From an uncultured Caryophanales bacterium (GTDB lineage Bacteria; Bacillota_I; Bacilli_A; RF39; UBA660), in assembly GCA_949948745.1 (NCBI GenBank), contig CATLHA010000009.1:1-42557 (forward strand): a DNA stretch of 42,557 nucleotides, given 5' to 3'. Below, piece after piece: positions 8,040 to 17,041 of this stretch. The position numbers and the translations under genes are program-made. The number at the start of each line of letters is the position of its first letter. Position 1 is the first letter of the stretch. The notes below the pieces were generated by a model. That model saw nothing but the letters and a program-made list of their open reading frames with translations. It was not told where the DNA came from and searched no databases.

Positions 8040-10235
8040 ATGGAACAATATATCAAAGGTACATTTAAAAAAAGAATATTTCATACAGATAAAGGATATG
8101 TAGTTGGACTATTTAAAGTAAAAGAAACAAACGATGAAAAGATGGATTTTTATATCAATCACACAATCTCCTTTACTGGGTATTTTCATGAATTAACAGA
8201 AGACGAAAACTATATATTTTATGGAAAACTAGTTGAACATGAAAAGTATGGAGAACAGTTCCAAGTAGAAAGATATGAAAGAGTTCTTCCAGAAGAAAAA
8301 GATTCTATTGTGGAGTTTTTAAGTAGTGGTTTGTTTAAAGGAATTGGAGAGAAAACTGCAAAAAATATTGTGAATTGTCTAGGAAAAGACACTTTATCAA
8401 TTATTCTAGAAAATCCCAATAATTTACTACTAGTTCCTTCTGTTACAAAAAAACAGATTACAATCCTACACAATACATTGGTAGAATATGAAGCTAGTTA
8501 TAAAACTGTAGTAGAATTAAATGAGTTAGGATTTTCTACTAGAGATAGTTTGATGATTTACAATAAATATAAAGTTCAAACAATTTCTGTGATAGAAAAT
8601 AATATTTATCAATTGATGGAAGACATTGAAGAAATTACTTTCAAAAAGGTAGATACTATTTTTTTAAAACAAGAGGATATCAAAAGAGATGATGAAAGAA
8701 GAATCATGGCATCAATTCTTTATACTATGGAAGAAGTATGTAATTTATATGGACATAGTTATTTAGAAAAAGAAGAAATGTTTTCTTATAGCATCAGAGC
8801 TTTAGGTAATTCAATCGGACAAAATGATTTTGATCTTGCTTTAGAGCATCTAATAAAAGATATCAAAGTAATAGAAAAAGATAATAAATATTATTTAAAA
8901 AAATTTTATGAGGCAGAGATGAATATTGCTTCCCGTTGTGGTTATTTGATGAGAAAAGAAGATAATCGGGATAGAAACCTAGATAAAATTGTATATGAAG
9001 TGAGTAAATTTTTTGATTGTGCGTATAATAAAGAACAACTAGAAGCAATAGAAAAATCATTTCAAAAAAATATTTTAATTGTAACAGGTGGACCTGGAAC
9101 AGGAAAGACAACAATTATTAAAGCGATTTGTGAACTCTATAAACAGATGAATCGATTATCTTACGAAAGTTTAGTAAAAGAAATCGCACTACTTGCGCCA
9201 ACAGGAAGAGCTAGTAAAAGAATGAGTGAATCTACAATGTTACCAGCACTAACCATTCATAGATTTTTAAAATGGAATAAAGACAACAATCGCTTTGCAG
9301 TAAATGAATATGCTAAAAGTGAGGCAAAAATAGTAATCATCGATGAGTTTAGTATGGTAGACACTTTGCTTTTTGACAATTTATTAAAAGGTCTTCTTTA
9401 TGATACTAAAATTATTTTAGTTGGTGATTATAATCAATTACCTAGTGTAGGAACAGGTCAATTATTAAAAGACATGATTGAAAGCGAAAAGATAAATGTC
9501 GTAAAATTAAAAGAACTTTACCGTCAACAAGAAAATTCAAATATTATTTCTCTTGCATACCAAATCAATGAAAATAATCTAACACCAACAATATTTAACA
9601 AACAGGAAGATTTAATATTTATTCCAGTACCAAGTATCAATTTGAAACAGGAAGTAATAGAAATAGCATCATTATATAAAAAAAATTCAAATTCATTTCA
9701 AGTACTAGCTCCAATGTATAAGACAATCAATGGAATTGATTTGTTAAACAGCAATCTACAGGAAGTATTTAATCCAAAAGCAAAAACAAAAAAAGAAATC
9801 TTAATTAACGGAGTTTTATATCGTGAAAAAGATAAAGTAATTCAACTTACAAATATGCCAGATGAAAATGTTTTTAATGGAGATATTGGGTATATTGAAT
9901 CCATCGATAATGGAAACAAAAAAGAAATAATAATTGACTTTGATGGGAATTTGGTTCGATACACAGCAGCTAATTTTAATAAATTTAAGCATGCTTATGC
10001 GATTAGTATTCATAAAAGTCAAGGAAGTGAATTCGATACTGTAATTATTCCTATTGTCAAAGGTTATGGTAAAATGCTATATCGAAAATTAATTTATACT
10101 GCAGTAACTAGATGCAAAAAGAAGCTTTATTTAATTGGAGAAATTGAAGCACTAGAAATGGCTATAAGTAATAATGATACAGATATAAGAAATACAACAT
10201 TAAATATAAGAATAATTGAGAATATTGGTGTATAA
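8040..10235 (+). CDS. recD2: ATP-dependent 5'-3' DNA helicase RecD2
   Basis: Superfamily 1B helicase of the RecD2 (YrrC) type, involved in DNA repair and replication-fork maintenance outside RecBCD. The N-terminal OB and helix-hairpin-helix part includes GLFKGIGEKTAKNIV (about residues 96-110). Walker A GGPGTGKTT lies near residue 348, then APTGRASKRMSE, VIIDEFSMVD, LVGDYNQLPSVG and the late motif AISIHKSQGSEFDTVI, ending with YTAVTRCKKKLYLIG. Length 731 is normal. The ATG at 8040 has GGAAGGAG seven bases upstream. In Bacillus recD2 lies upstream of an AI-2E-family gene and alaS. The same order holds here, but with an accessory insertion in between. Confidence 0.93.
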   Translation: MEQYIKGTFKKRIFHTDKGYVVGLFKVKETNDEKMDFYINHTISFTGYFHELTEDENYIFYGKLVEHEKYGEQFQVERYERVLPEEKDSIVEFLSSGLFKGIGEKTAKNIVNCLGKDTLSIILENPNNLLLVPSVTKKQITILHNTLVEYEASYKTVVELNELGFSTRDSLMIYNKYKVQTISVIENNIYQLMEDIEEITFKKVDTIFLKQEDIKRDDERRIMASILYTMEEVCNLYGHSYLEKEEMFSYSIRALGNSIGQNDFDLALEHLIKDIKVIEKDNKYYLKKFYEAEMNIASRCGYLMRKEDNRDRNLDKIVYEVSKFFDCAYNKEQLEAIEKSFQKNILIVTGGPGTGKTTIIKAICELYKQMNRLSYESLVKEIALLAPTGRASKRMSESTMLPALTIHRFLKWNKDNNRFAVNEYAKSEAKIVIIDEFSMVDTLLFDNLLKGLLYDTKIILVGDYNQLPSVGTGQLLKDMIESEKINVVKLKELYRQQENSNIISLAYQINENNLTPTIFNKQEDLIFIPVPSINLKQEVIEIASLYKKNSNSFQVLAPMYKTINGIDLLNSNLQEVFNPKAKTKKEILINGVLYREKDKVIQLTNMPDENVFNGDIGYIESIDNGNKKEIIIDFDGNLVRYTAANFNKFKHAYAISIHKSQGSEFDTVIIPIVKGYGKMLYRKLIYTAVTRCKKKLYLIGEIEALEMAISNNDTDIRNTTLNIRIIENIGV

Positions 10236-10262
10236 AAATTAAAAAAAACCTCATGATATAAA

Positions 10263-10282
10263 TAGTATATAGAAATATACTA
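10263..10282 (+). promoter_or_regulatory. Perfect dyad overlapping a -10-like TATACT
   Basis: TAGTATAT-AGAA-ATATACTA is a perfect 8-bp inverted repeat about 30 bases before the 55-aa gene. Its right arm contains TATACT, so it could be an operator on a promoter or simply a small RNA hairpin. No clear -35 box is seen. Confidence 0.35.
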
Positions 10283-10312
10283 GTCATATTTTCATTTAAA
10301 GAGGTGATTAAC

Positions 10313-10480
10313 ATGAAAAAAGAAATGATTATTGGTAGTACAGTAGTTGGAATGGCCTTAGCAGGATATGGTGCTTGGTGCATGTATAAGAAATATTGTC
10401 CAGAATGTGCTGATCATATGGAAAAAGACATGAAAAAAATGAAAAAGAATGTAGAAAAATCAATTGAAAATATGATGTAA
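10313..10480 (+). CDS. 55-aa membrane-anchored peptide with CPEC motif
   Basis: Begins MKKEMIIGSTVVGMALAGYG and is followed by WCMYKKYCPECADHM and a lysine-rich amphipathic tail. One hydrophobic segment (residues 5-24), a C-x-x-C pair at residues 29-32 and a basic, methionine-rich C-terminus can be seen. The architecture resembles short YtxH-like membrane peptides, but no function can be assigned. The AAAGAGGTGATT ribosome site and a strong terminator directly after the stop show that it is a real, monocistronic gene. It sits between recD2 and the phase-variable pilin locus, in what looks like an inserted accessory segment. Confidence 0.75.
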   Translation: MKKEMIIGSTVVGMALAGYGAWCMYKKYCPECADHMEKDMKKMKKNVEKSIENMM

Positions 10481-10507
10481 AAAAGAGAGCAAAAAGCTCT
10501 CTTTTTT
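10479..10507 (+). terminator. Intrinsic terminator after the 55-aa gene
   Basis: GAGAGC-AAAAA-GCTCTC flanked by A and T runs forms a textbook terminator. It insulates the following poly-G promoter from upstream transcription. Confidence 0.9.
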
Positions 10508-10528
10508 GCTGTTTATAAAAAGTTACTA

Positions 10529-10559
10529 TTGTCAAAAATGCCTGGGGGGGGGGAATACT
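10529..10559 (+). promoter_or_regulatory. Poly-G spacer promoter, locus 1 (G10)
   Basis: The -35 TTGTCA (10529-10534) is followed by nine bases ending in CCT, then ten G (10544-10553), then AATACT (10554-10559) in the -10 position. The spacer is 19 bp. The 25 bases before the G run are nearly identical to those of locus 2 (GTTTAYAAAAAGTTACTATTG). The dyad TACTATA-AATA-TATAGTA starts two bases after the G run. The ATG of the pilin gene follows at 10591 after AGGAGAG. Confidence 0.85.
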
Positions 10560-10590
10560 ATAAATATATAGTAGAATAGGAGAGTAAATA

Positions 10591-12241
10591 ATGAAAAAAA
10601 TAAGGAAAATAATAGGAGCTTTTGTATTTATAATGTTCTTCTGCTTAAGCATAGATATCGTACAAGCGATAGCTCCACCAAGATTAGATGAAGCAAACCT
10701 TGGGACACTAGATATGGAGAAAGCAACTCTTACAATTACAAATGTTCAAGAAGGAGATGAATTATCTGCATATAAGATATTAGACTTATATAAAAATACA
10801 GTAACAAATGAGATTAATTATCGATATACAGACGATTTTTATGCTTTTTTGGAAGCAGGTGGTTCTAAAGGCACTACTGATTATAGCTACCTAACAGAAG
10901 AAGAATATTTTAAATTAACAAGTGGGGGATATTACAAATGGTTCTACTCAAACATCTAGCACTTTGGATGTACTAGTTAGTGACTATGCAGCTTATATTT
11001 ATAATAATAAGATTACAGGAACATCCTTATCAAAAAGCGGGGATGTGATGACGTTATCAACAAATACAGGATCATATTTAATACTACCATGGAAATCAGA
11101 TAGCTTATATGCAGTAATGGTGGGAAATCTAAATTATAAAGAAGAAAACGGGGAATGGGTAAAGCAAAATTCTACAATTGTTGCAAAAGCAAGCAAACCA
11201 TACATAAATGCATCCGTTGGAAAAATAGGTCAGAAAGAAGCTTCTTATATTATTGGAGAAGAATACACATATTATGTAGAGGCGGCATTACCATTATTTC
11301 CTACAAATTCTAAGATAACTTTTAAAAATGGACCAGAGTTTTCTGTAGCACTTGGTAAAGGTATCACATTTCAGGGAATTGATAATCTTGAAATGAATAT
11401 AGGAAATACAAAATTATCTTTAATAGATAAGAAAACAGAAGTTGATGGAAAATATTTTACTAGTACTGCTACAATAATGAATGGTGATACTAAAATTGGT
11501 TCTATTAAAATAACAAATAAGGGTAGAGCGATAGAATTAGGAAATCTAACCTATTTAGATATTTACTTAAATGATTCATTAGTCACAAATCAAAAAATCA
11601 GGTGTTCATTTAAAACAAAATTAAATGAGAAAATAGAAGTTTGCAGGAAAAAGTCACAATCAAGTATTAACGCATCAACTAATTTTAATTTGTTTCCCTC
11701 TAATGTAATGTTTACTGGTTTTGTTTTCCCTCATGCATATGATGAAAATTGGAAATTATATGCTGATGAAAATTGGATTGATATAACAGAAAGTATATAT
11801 GTCTTCACCTATAAACTTCAGCTTAATAAGCACGTACTAGGTAATCCTACAAAAAAACTAGGAGGAGCAGTATTTGAAATATATAGTGATGCTTCGCTAA
11901 CTAAAAAGATAGGTAGTGTAACAACGGATGATGATGGCTTTGCAGAGTTTTCAGGGCTTGGAGAAGGAAAATATTACTTAAAAGAAGTAACCGCACCAAC
12001 TGGATACTCTCTACTAAAACGTCCAACAGAAATAGAAATTAAATATGATGAATCTCTAATTGATAGTGAAACAGGGGAATACTGTGGACCAACCGTAGAT
12101 ATCGCGAATCAAAAGATATCTGCTTTACCAATTACAGGAGGAATGGGAACCATTCTTTATACCTTAGTAGGAATCTTACTTATTGGTAGTGCAGGAATAG
12201 GAATGATTTATTATAAAAGAAAAAATAAGCTTTCAGTATGA
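10591..12241 (+). pseudogene. LPxTG pilin-like surface protein, frameshifted at a G5 run
   Basis: One gene in two frames. The first part (10591-10959) has a signal peptide ending near DIVQAIAPP and the start of a pilin domain. It stops early after ...YKWFYSNI. The second part is open from 10922 to 12241 and contains the rest of a Gram-positive pilin: a Cna_B-type domain (KLGGAVFEIYSDA ... GKYYLKEVTAPTGY) and a sorting signal LPITGG, a hydrophobic stretch and the basic tail YYKRKNK. Removing one G from the GGGGG at 10924-10928 joins the frames as ...FKLTSGDITNGS..., giving about 549 residues. The cause may be a reversible slip, a fixed mutation or a sequencing error. When intact it would be linked to the wall by a sortase, which is not in this window. 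Transcription comes from poly-G promoter locus 1. Confidence 0.85.
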
Positions 12242-12262
12242 CATTTAGTCAGGTTTTTCTTT
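12232..12262 (+). terminator. Weak terminator-like element after the pilin gene
   Basis: A short TGAC-ATTTA-GTCA stem overlaps the stop codon and is followed by long T runs. The stem is only 4 bp, so termination is uncertain. Confidence 0.3.
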
Positions 12263-12334
12263 TTTTATCTACATGTAAAAAAATATCAAACATCTTTATT
12301 TCACTTCCATTTTTATTTCAAATAGAATAAATTA

Positions 12335-12343
12335 TGGTATAAT
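12335..12343 (+). promoter_or_regulatory. Extended -10 promoter for the AI-2E-family gene
   Basis: TGGTATAAT at 12335-12343, identical to the element before addB, 25 bases upstream of the start codon. No good -35 box is seen. Confidence 0.55.
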
Positions 12344-12368
12344 GTTAAATAATGGATAGGTGAGAAAA

Positions 12369-13514
12369 ATGTTTATAAAGAAAAAAGATGATTCTATAGA
12401 CTATAGAAAAGTAAATGAGGGAATTAGAGTAGGTGTAACATTATTAAAAATTATTCTTTTTCTTGCAGTTGTTCTATTAGTCTATGTCAGTTTAAAATTA
12501 ACAAGGGAATTAAAAATTTTTGTCATTATAGGAAGAATTTTAAAAATAATTATGCCATTTTTTATAGGAATTGCCATAGCATGGTTATTTGATCCAATGG
12601 TAAGATCATTAGAAAAAAAGAAAGTGAATCGACCATTAGGAGTTGTGTTCGTTTATGTAATGTTCTTAGCCTTTATTGTTTTACTTTTATATGCGATGAT
12701 TCCAATGGTTATTGATCAATTAAACGAACTTATCGCTGCAGCACCATCTTTCTTTAATGAAACCAAAGATTGGATAGATGGATTCTTTGATGGATTAACT
12801 AAGACCATGGGATATGATTTTGTCGATATTAAAAATCAACTATATGAATCAGTCAATAAAATTGGAAATACTTTCACTGTAGGGTTACCTACACAATTAG
12901 TAGGAATTGTTACTAATATTTTACAAGGTGGAGTAAACTTATTAATTGGTCTATTAGTAGGTTTCTATATGTTATTTGATTTTGGAAATGTGAAAGAACA
13001 TCTCTTAAGCTTAGTTCCTAAAAAATATAGAAAAGATACAAGAGATTTAGTAGATAGGCTAAATGGAAACTTAAGAAGTTATGTTTCAGGAACATTCAAA
13101 ATTATGTTTATATTATTTGTATTTCAATCAGTAGCACTTGGAATTGCAGGATTAAAAGCACCAATGGTATTTGGACTATTCTGTTCAGTCACAAATGTGA
13201 TTCCATATGTTGGTCCATATATTGGAGGAGTACCTGCAGTATTGGTTGGATTATCAATGGATCCGATGACAGGAATCTGTGCTTTAATTGCTGTAGTCAT
13301 CGCACAAGTATTGGAAAGTTATTTCTTACAACCATTAGTAATGGGTAAGACTATGAAATTACATCCAGTAACAATTATGATTGGTTTATTAGTGTTTGGA
13401 AGCTTCTTTGGAATTCTTGGAATGATTCTAGCTACACCAATTATTGCGCTAGTAAAAACAATATTCTTATTCTTTAATGAAAAATTTTCCTTAATGGAAA
13501 GAATGACAAATTAA
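12369..13514 (+). CDS. AI-2E-family transporter (PerM/YrrI-like permease)
   Basis: A polytopic membrane protein of the AI-2E/UPF0118 permease family, 381 residues from the ATG at 12369. This start is preferred over the in-frame GTG at 12360 because GGATAGGTGAG is spaced for it. There is an N-terminal hydrophobic cluster (three segments before residue 110), a soluble central loop, and a C-terminal group of segments with GLFCSVTNVIPYVGPYIGGVPA, a hallmark of the family. The substrate is unknown; some relatives export AI-2 or ions. Its place before alaS matches Bacillus yrrI-alaS. A terminator that overlaps the T-box promoter follows. Confidence 0.88.
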   Translation: MFIKKKDDSIDYRKVNEGIRVGVTLLKIILFLAVVLLVYVSLKLTRELKIFVIIGRILKIIMPFFIGIAIAWLFDPMVRSLEKKKVNRPLGVVFVYVMFLAFIVLLLYAMIPMVIDQLNELIAAAPSFFNETKDWIDGFFDGLTKTMGYDFVDIKNQLYESVNKIGNTFTVGLPTQLVGIVTNILQGGVNLLIGLLVGFYMLFDFGNVKEHLLSLVPKKYRKDTRDLVDRLNGNLRSYVSGTFKIMFILFVFQSVALGIAGLKAPMVFGLFCSVTNVIPYVGPYIGGVPAVLVGLSMDPMTGICALIAVVIAQVLESYFLQPLVMGKTMKLHPVTIMIGLLVFGSFFGILGMILATPIIALVKTIFLFFNEKFSLMERMTN

Positions 13515-13531
13515 AAAGGATGAAAAATGAA

Positions 13532-13566
13532 AAAGAAGTTCTAGGAATCTTGAAACTTCTTTTTTG
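13532..13566 (+). terminator. Intrinsic terminator after the AI-2E-family gene
   Basis: AAAGAAGTT pairs with AACTTCTTT around a 13-base loop and is followed by T-rich sequence. The right arm overlaps the -35 region of the next promoter. Confidence 0.75.
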
Positions 13567-13578
13567 TTTTGTTATAAT
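13550..13578 (+). promoter_or_regulatory. Sigma-A promoter of the alaS T-box operon
   Basis: TTGAAA at 13550-13555, a 17-bp spacer and TATAAT at 13573-13578. It lies about 45 bases before the T-box leader structure. Confidence 0.75.
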
Positions 13579-13619
13579 AAGTACAGTTCGATAAATAGTC
13601 GGTACAAATAAATAAAAAA

Positions 13620-13812
13620 ATCGTTGAAGAAGAGGAGTACTATAAACATTTCTTTTTTAGAGAGTTAAGGCTTGGTGAAACTTAACAAAGAAATCTATAG
13701 GAAGCTGCTTTGGAGTGAATAATCCGGACTGAGGTTCGTTATCAAAGAAAAGATCTAACAAGGATGGTACCGCGGAAAATTTCGCTCCTGTTTAGGTCTT
13801 TTAATTTTAGAA
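13620..13812 (+). promoter_or_regulatory. T-box leader (tRNA-Ala sensing) with terminator
   Basis: The leader contains the conserved T-box AAGGATGGTACCGCGG at 13760-13775. An AGAGAG motif is present in the Stem I region (near 13660), and a GCTGCT stretch at 13704-13709 fits an alanine specifier codon. Downstream, AAAAGATCTAACA can pair with TGTTTAGGTCTTTT across the T-box, forming a terminator that excludes the antiterminator. Uncharged tRNA-Ala would stabilise the antiterminator and turn on the kinase-alaS-holA operon. This fills most of the roughly 310 bases between the flanking genes. The assignment is secure; the exact specifier position is inferred. Confidence 0.92.
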
Positions 13813-13824
13813 AAAGGAGATCTT

Positions 13825-14376
13825 ATGAAGATATATCTGATTAGTGGACGTGCGAGAAATGGGAAAGATACAATGAGTCATATCATTGAAAAAGAATATC
13901 AATCCCTAAGTAAAAAGGTTTGTTTTATTCAACTAATGAGACCATTAAAATGGCTACTTAGAGACTATTTTGGTTGGGATGGGAAAGAGGAAACAAAACC
14001 TAGAGAACAACTACAACAGATGGGAACAGAATTAATTAGACAAGAATTAAATATGCCGATGTATTTTATCGATAGGTTAACGGAAAATATTAAAATACTA
14101 GAAAAATACTATGATGTATTTTTAGTAACAGATGTTAGATTACCTATAGAAATAGAAACAATCAAAGAAAGATTTAAGAACACAGTTAGTATTAATATTA
14201 CTAGAGTAGGTTATGAAAGTGAATTAACAGATACTGAAAAAGTACATTGTACAGAACTTGCACTCTTAAATTATAAAAAGTTTGATTATGAAATAACGAA
14301 TGAGACACTTTCCAAGTTAGAGGAAGATGTAAAAAATATAGTAAGTGAGGTAGAGAAGAATGAAAAAGATGAGTAG
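13825..14376 (+). CDS. P-loop (deoxy)nucleotide monophosphate kinase-like protein
   Basis: A 183-residue protein starting MKIYLISGRARNGKDT, a Walker A loop of the GxxxxGKDT kind found in deoxynucleoside monophosphate kinases. Other features are REQLQQMGTELIRQ near residue 63 (a common nucleotide-binding helix), VTDVRLPIEIETIK near residue 100 in the Walker B position, and a charged C-terminus. The substrate cannot be told from sequence alone. The ribosome site AAAAAGGAG precedes the ATG. It is the first gene behind the alanine T-box and its end overlaps alaS by 17 bases, so its expression is tied to tRNA-Ala charging. That is an unusual pairing for a nucleotide kinase. Confidence 0.75.
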   Translation: MKIYLISGRARNGKDTMSHIIEKEYQSLSKKVCFIQLMRPLKWLLRDYFGWDGKEETKPREQLQQMGTELIRQELNMPMYFIDRLTENIKILEKYYDVFLVTDVRLPIEIETIKERFKNTVSINITRVGYESELTDTEKVHCTELALLNYKKFDYEITNETLSKLEEDVKNIVSEVEKNEKDE

Positions 14377-17041
14377 TACAGAAATTAGAAACATGTGGTA
14401 TCAATTTTTTGAACAGAAAGGACACAAAAAAATGGCAAGCGCGCCATTAATTCCAAAAAATGATAAAAGTCTATTATGGATTAACGCTGGGGTTGCTCCA
14501 TTAAAAAAATACTTTGATGGAAGAGAAGTTCCTGAAAATCGTCGTATTGTAAGTGTTCAAAAATGTATTAGAACCAATGATATAGAAAATGTTGGAATGA
14601 CCACAAGACATCAAACGTTCTTTGAAATGATGGGTAATTTCTCTGTTGGAGATTACTTTAAAGAGGAAGCCATTGGATTTGCTTTTGAACTTTTAACTAG
14701 TGAAGAGTGGTTTGCTATTCCAAAAGATAAATTATATTTTACAGTTTATACGGAAGATCAAGATGCATATGAAAAATGGCTAAGTTTAGGAATTCAACCA
14801 GATCATATTGTAAAATTAGATGGAAATTTCTGGGAAATTGGGGAAGGACCTTGTGGGCCAGATTCAGAAATTTTCTATGATAGAGGAGAAAAGTATGATC
14901 CAGAAAATAATGCCTTAGAAAAATTTCAAAATGATGAGGATCAAGCAAGATACGTAGAAATTTGGAATAATGTATTTAGTCAATTTAATTCAAAAGAAGG
15001 AATTCCAAGAGAAGAATATAAAGAGCTACCAAGTAAAAATATTGATACAGGTGCAGGACTTGAACGTTGGGCTTGTATTTTCCAAGACGTAGATTCAAAT
15101 TTTGATACAGATTTATTTGTTCCGATTATTAAAAAAATAGAGGAATTAAGTGGTGTTTTATACAATGGAGAAGCATCATTCAAAATTATCGCAGACCATA
15201 TCCGCGCAATTACAGTTGCCCTATCAGATGGAGCAATCTTTGAAAATGTCGGAAGAGGTTATGTATTAAGAAGATTATTAAGAAGAAGTGTTCGTATGGG
15301 AAAGAAGCTTGGATTAAGCGAACCATTCATGTATAAACTAGTAAATACAGTAATTTCAATTATGGAAGAATCTTATCCTGAATTAAGAACCTCTCAAGGA
15401 CAAGTAGAAACACTTGTATATGAAGAAGAACAATTATTTCATAAAACTCTAGCTTCTGGAGAAAGAAAATTAATAGAGCTTATGGAAAAATCAAAGGATA
15501 AGACAATTTCAGGAATGGAAACTTTTAAACTTTATGATACTTATGGATTCCCATATGAATTAACATTAGAATATCTAGAAGAAAAAGGATTTACAACATC
15601 AAAAGAAGAATTTGATCGTTGTATGGAAGAACAGAAAAATTTAGCCAAATCATCAAGAAAACAAGATGCCAATATGAATATTCAAAACGAAGCATTATTA
15701 GCATTCAAAGAAAAAAGCGAATTTCTATATAACACTTATACATCAAAGGGAAAAGTAATTGGATTATTTGAAAAAGAAAATAAAATGGATTCTTTAAGTA
15801 AAGAGGGTTATGTGATTTTAGACCAAACTTGTTTTTATGCAGAAAGTGGAGGACAAGTTAGTGATACAGGAATGTTAATTAGCAATAACGTAAAAGCAAG
15901 AGTGTTAAGTGTGACTAAAGCTCCAAATGGTCAAAACTTGCATAAAGTTAAAATTTTAGATGGTACCATGAATATAGGAGATGTATTAAAAGAATCAATT
16001 GATGAACCTCGTCGTCATGAAATTGAAGCAAATCACTCATCTGTTCACATTCTTCAATATGCATTAAGAAAAATTATTAGTGATACTATTCATCAAGCAG
16101 GAAGTAAAGTAGATGAAGATTCTCTAAGATTTGACTTTACCTATACTGGAAAATTATTAGATGAGAAAATTTCAGAAGTAGAGAACTTTATAAATGACTA
16201 TGTAAGTAAAAATATAGATTCAAATACAGAAGTAATGTCTTTAGAAGAAGCAAGAGAAATAGGTGCAATGGCTTTATTTGATGAAAAATATACAGATAAA
16301 GTACGTGTTGTAACTATTGGTGATTCTAAAGAACTTTGTGGTGGTACTCATATTAAAAATACAAATGAAATTAGAAAAATTGCGATTTTTAATGTAGAAT
16401 CAAAGGGAAGCAATGTTTATCGTATTGAAGCAGTCACAAATGATAAAATTGAAGATAAATTAATGGAAGTAATCAAACCATATAATGACGAAAAAATTAA
16501 ACTTCTAATGAAAGCTAGAAATATTGTAAGTAAGGCCAAAGCAGAGGGAATTTACCTTGATTTTGATATTCAAATTGACAATAAAGAGCCAATGAGTTAT
16601 GCAGATATTGTATCAGAAAGAAATGAATTAGAATATACGCAAAACGAAGTAAAAGATTTAGAAAAAAAATATCAACAGGAAAAACAAAATCAAGCTTTAG
16701 AAGATACATCTATTTTTGAAAATAATATCGAAGAGATTCATGGTACTAAAGTTCTTCTAATGAAACTTGAAAATCAAGATAGTAAAGTGTTAAAGAATAT
16801 CATAGATGATTTACTTAACAAGATGGAAGAAGGGTTTATTCTTTTTGCAAATTGTAATGGTGATAATGTAAACTTTATTGCTCGTAGTAATATTGAACTT
16901 AGTGCAGGAGATATTGTTAAAATGGCTACTAGTATGTCCTTAGGAAATGGTGGAGGTAGTAAGACTTTTGCTCAAGGCGGAGGAAAGACAACTGAACATA
17001 TCGATGAAATTTTTGCAAAAGTTAAGGAACAAATTCAATGA
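14360..17041 (+). CDS. alaS: Alanyl-tRNA synthetase
   Basis: Charges tRNA-Ala and edits mischarged product. The class II catalytic domain begins SSTEIRNMWYQFFEQKGH and contains RTNDIENVGMTTRHQTFFEM. The editing domain carries the zinc-binding histidines in NHSSVH and CGGTH. The C-terminal oligomerisation domain ends in GNGGGSKTFAQGGG. Length 893 is normal. GAGGTAGAGAAG precedes the ATG, which lies inside the end of the kinase gene. Regulation by the upstream T-box leader is expected. The holA start overlaps the alaS stop as ATGA, so the operon continues. Confidence 0.97.
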   Translation: MKKMSSTEIRNMWYQFFEQKGHKKMASAPLIPKNDKSLLWINAGVAPLKKYFDGREVPENRRIVSVQKCIRTNDIENVGMTTRHQTFFEMMGNFSVGDYFKEEAIGFAFELLTSEEWFAIPKDKLYFTVYTEDQDAYEKWLSLGIQPDHIVKLDGNFWEIGEGPCGPDSEIFYDRGEKYDPENNALEKFQNDEDQARYVEIWNNVFSQFNSKEGIPREEYKELPSKNIDTGAGLERWACIFQDVDSNFDTDLFVPIIKKIEELSGVLYNGEASFKIIADHIRAITVALSDGAIFENVGRGYVLRRLLRRSVRMGKKLGLSEPFMYKLVNTVISIMEESYPELRTSQGQVETLVYEEEQLFHKTLASGERKLIELMEKSKDKTISGMETFKLYDTYGFPYELTLEYLEEKGFTTSKEEFDRCMEEQKNLAKSSRKQDANMNIQNEALLAFKEKSEFLYNTYTSKGKVIGLFEKENKMDSLSKEGYVILDQTCFYAESGGQVSDTGMLISNNVKARVLSVTKAPNGQNLHKVKILDGTMNIGDVLKESIDEPRRHEIEANHSSVHILQYALRKIISDTIHQAGSKVDEDSLRFDFTYTGKLLDEKISEVENFINDYVSKNIDSNTEVMSLEEAREIGAMALFDEKYTDKVRVVTIGDSKELCGGTHIKNTNEIRKIAIFNVESKGSNVYRIEAVTNDKIEDKLMEVIKPYNDEKIKLLMKARNIVSKAKAEGIYLDFDIQIDNKEPMSYADIVSERNELEYTQNEVKDLEKKYQQEKQNQALEDTSIFENNIEEIHGTKVLLMKLENQDSKVLKNIIDDLLNKMEEGFILFANCNGDNVNFIARSNIELSAGDIVKMATSMSLGNGGGSKTFAQGGGKTTEHIDEIFAKVKEQIQ

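Noticed and set aside
10329-10652. 107-aa minus-strand ORF across the 55-aa gene and poly-G locus 1
   Set aside because: It is antisense to a better-supported small gene, crosses a terminator and has no start signals.
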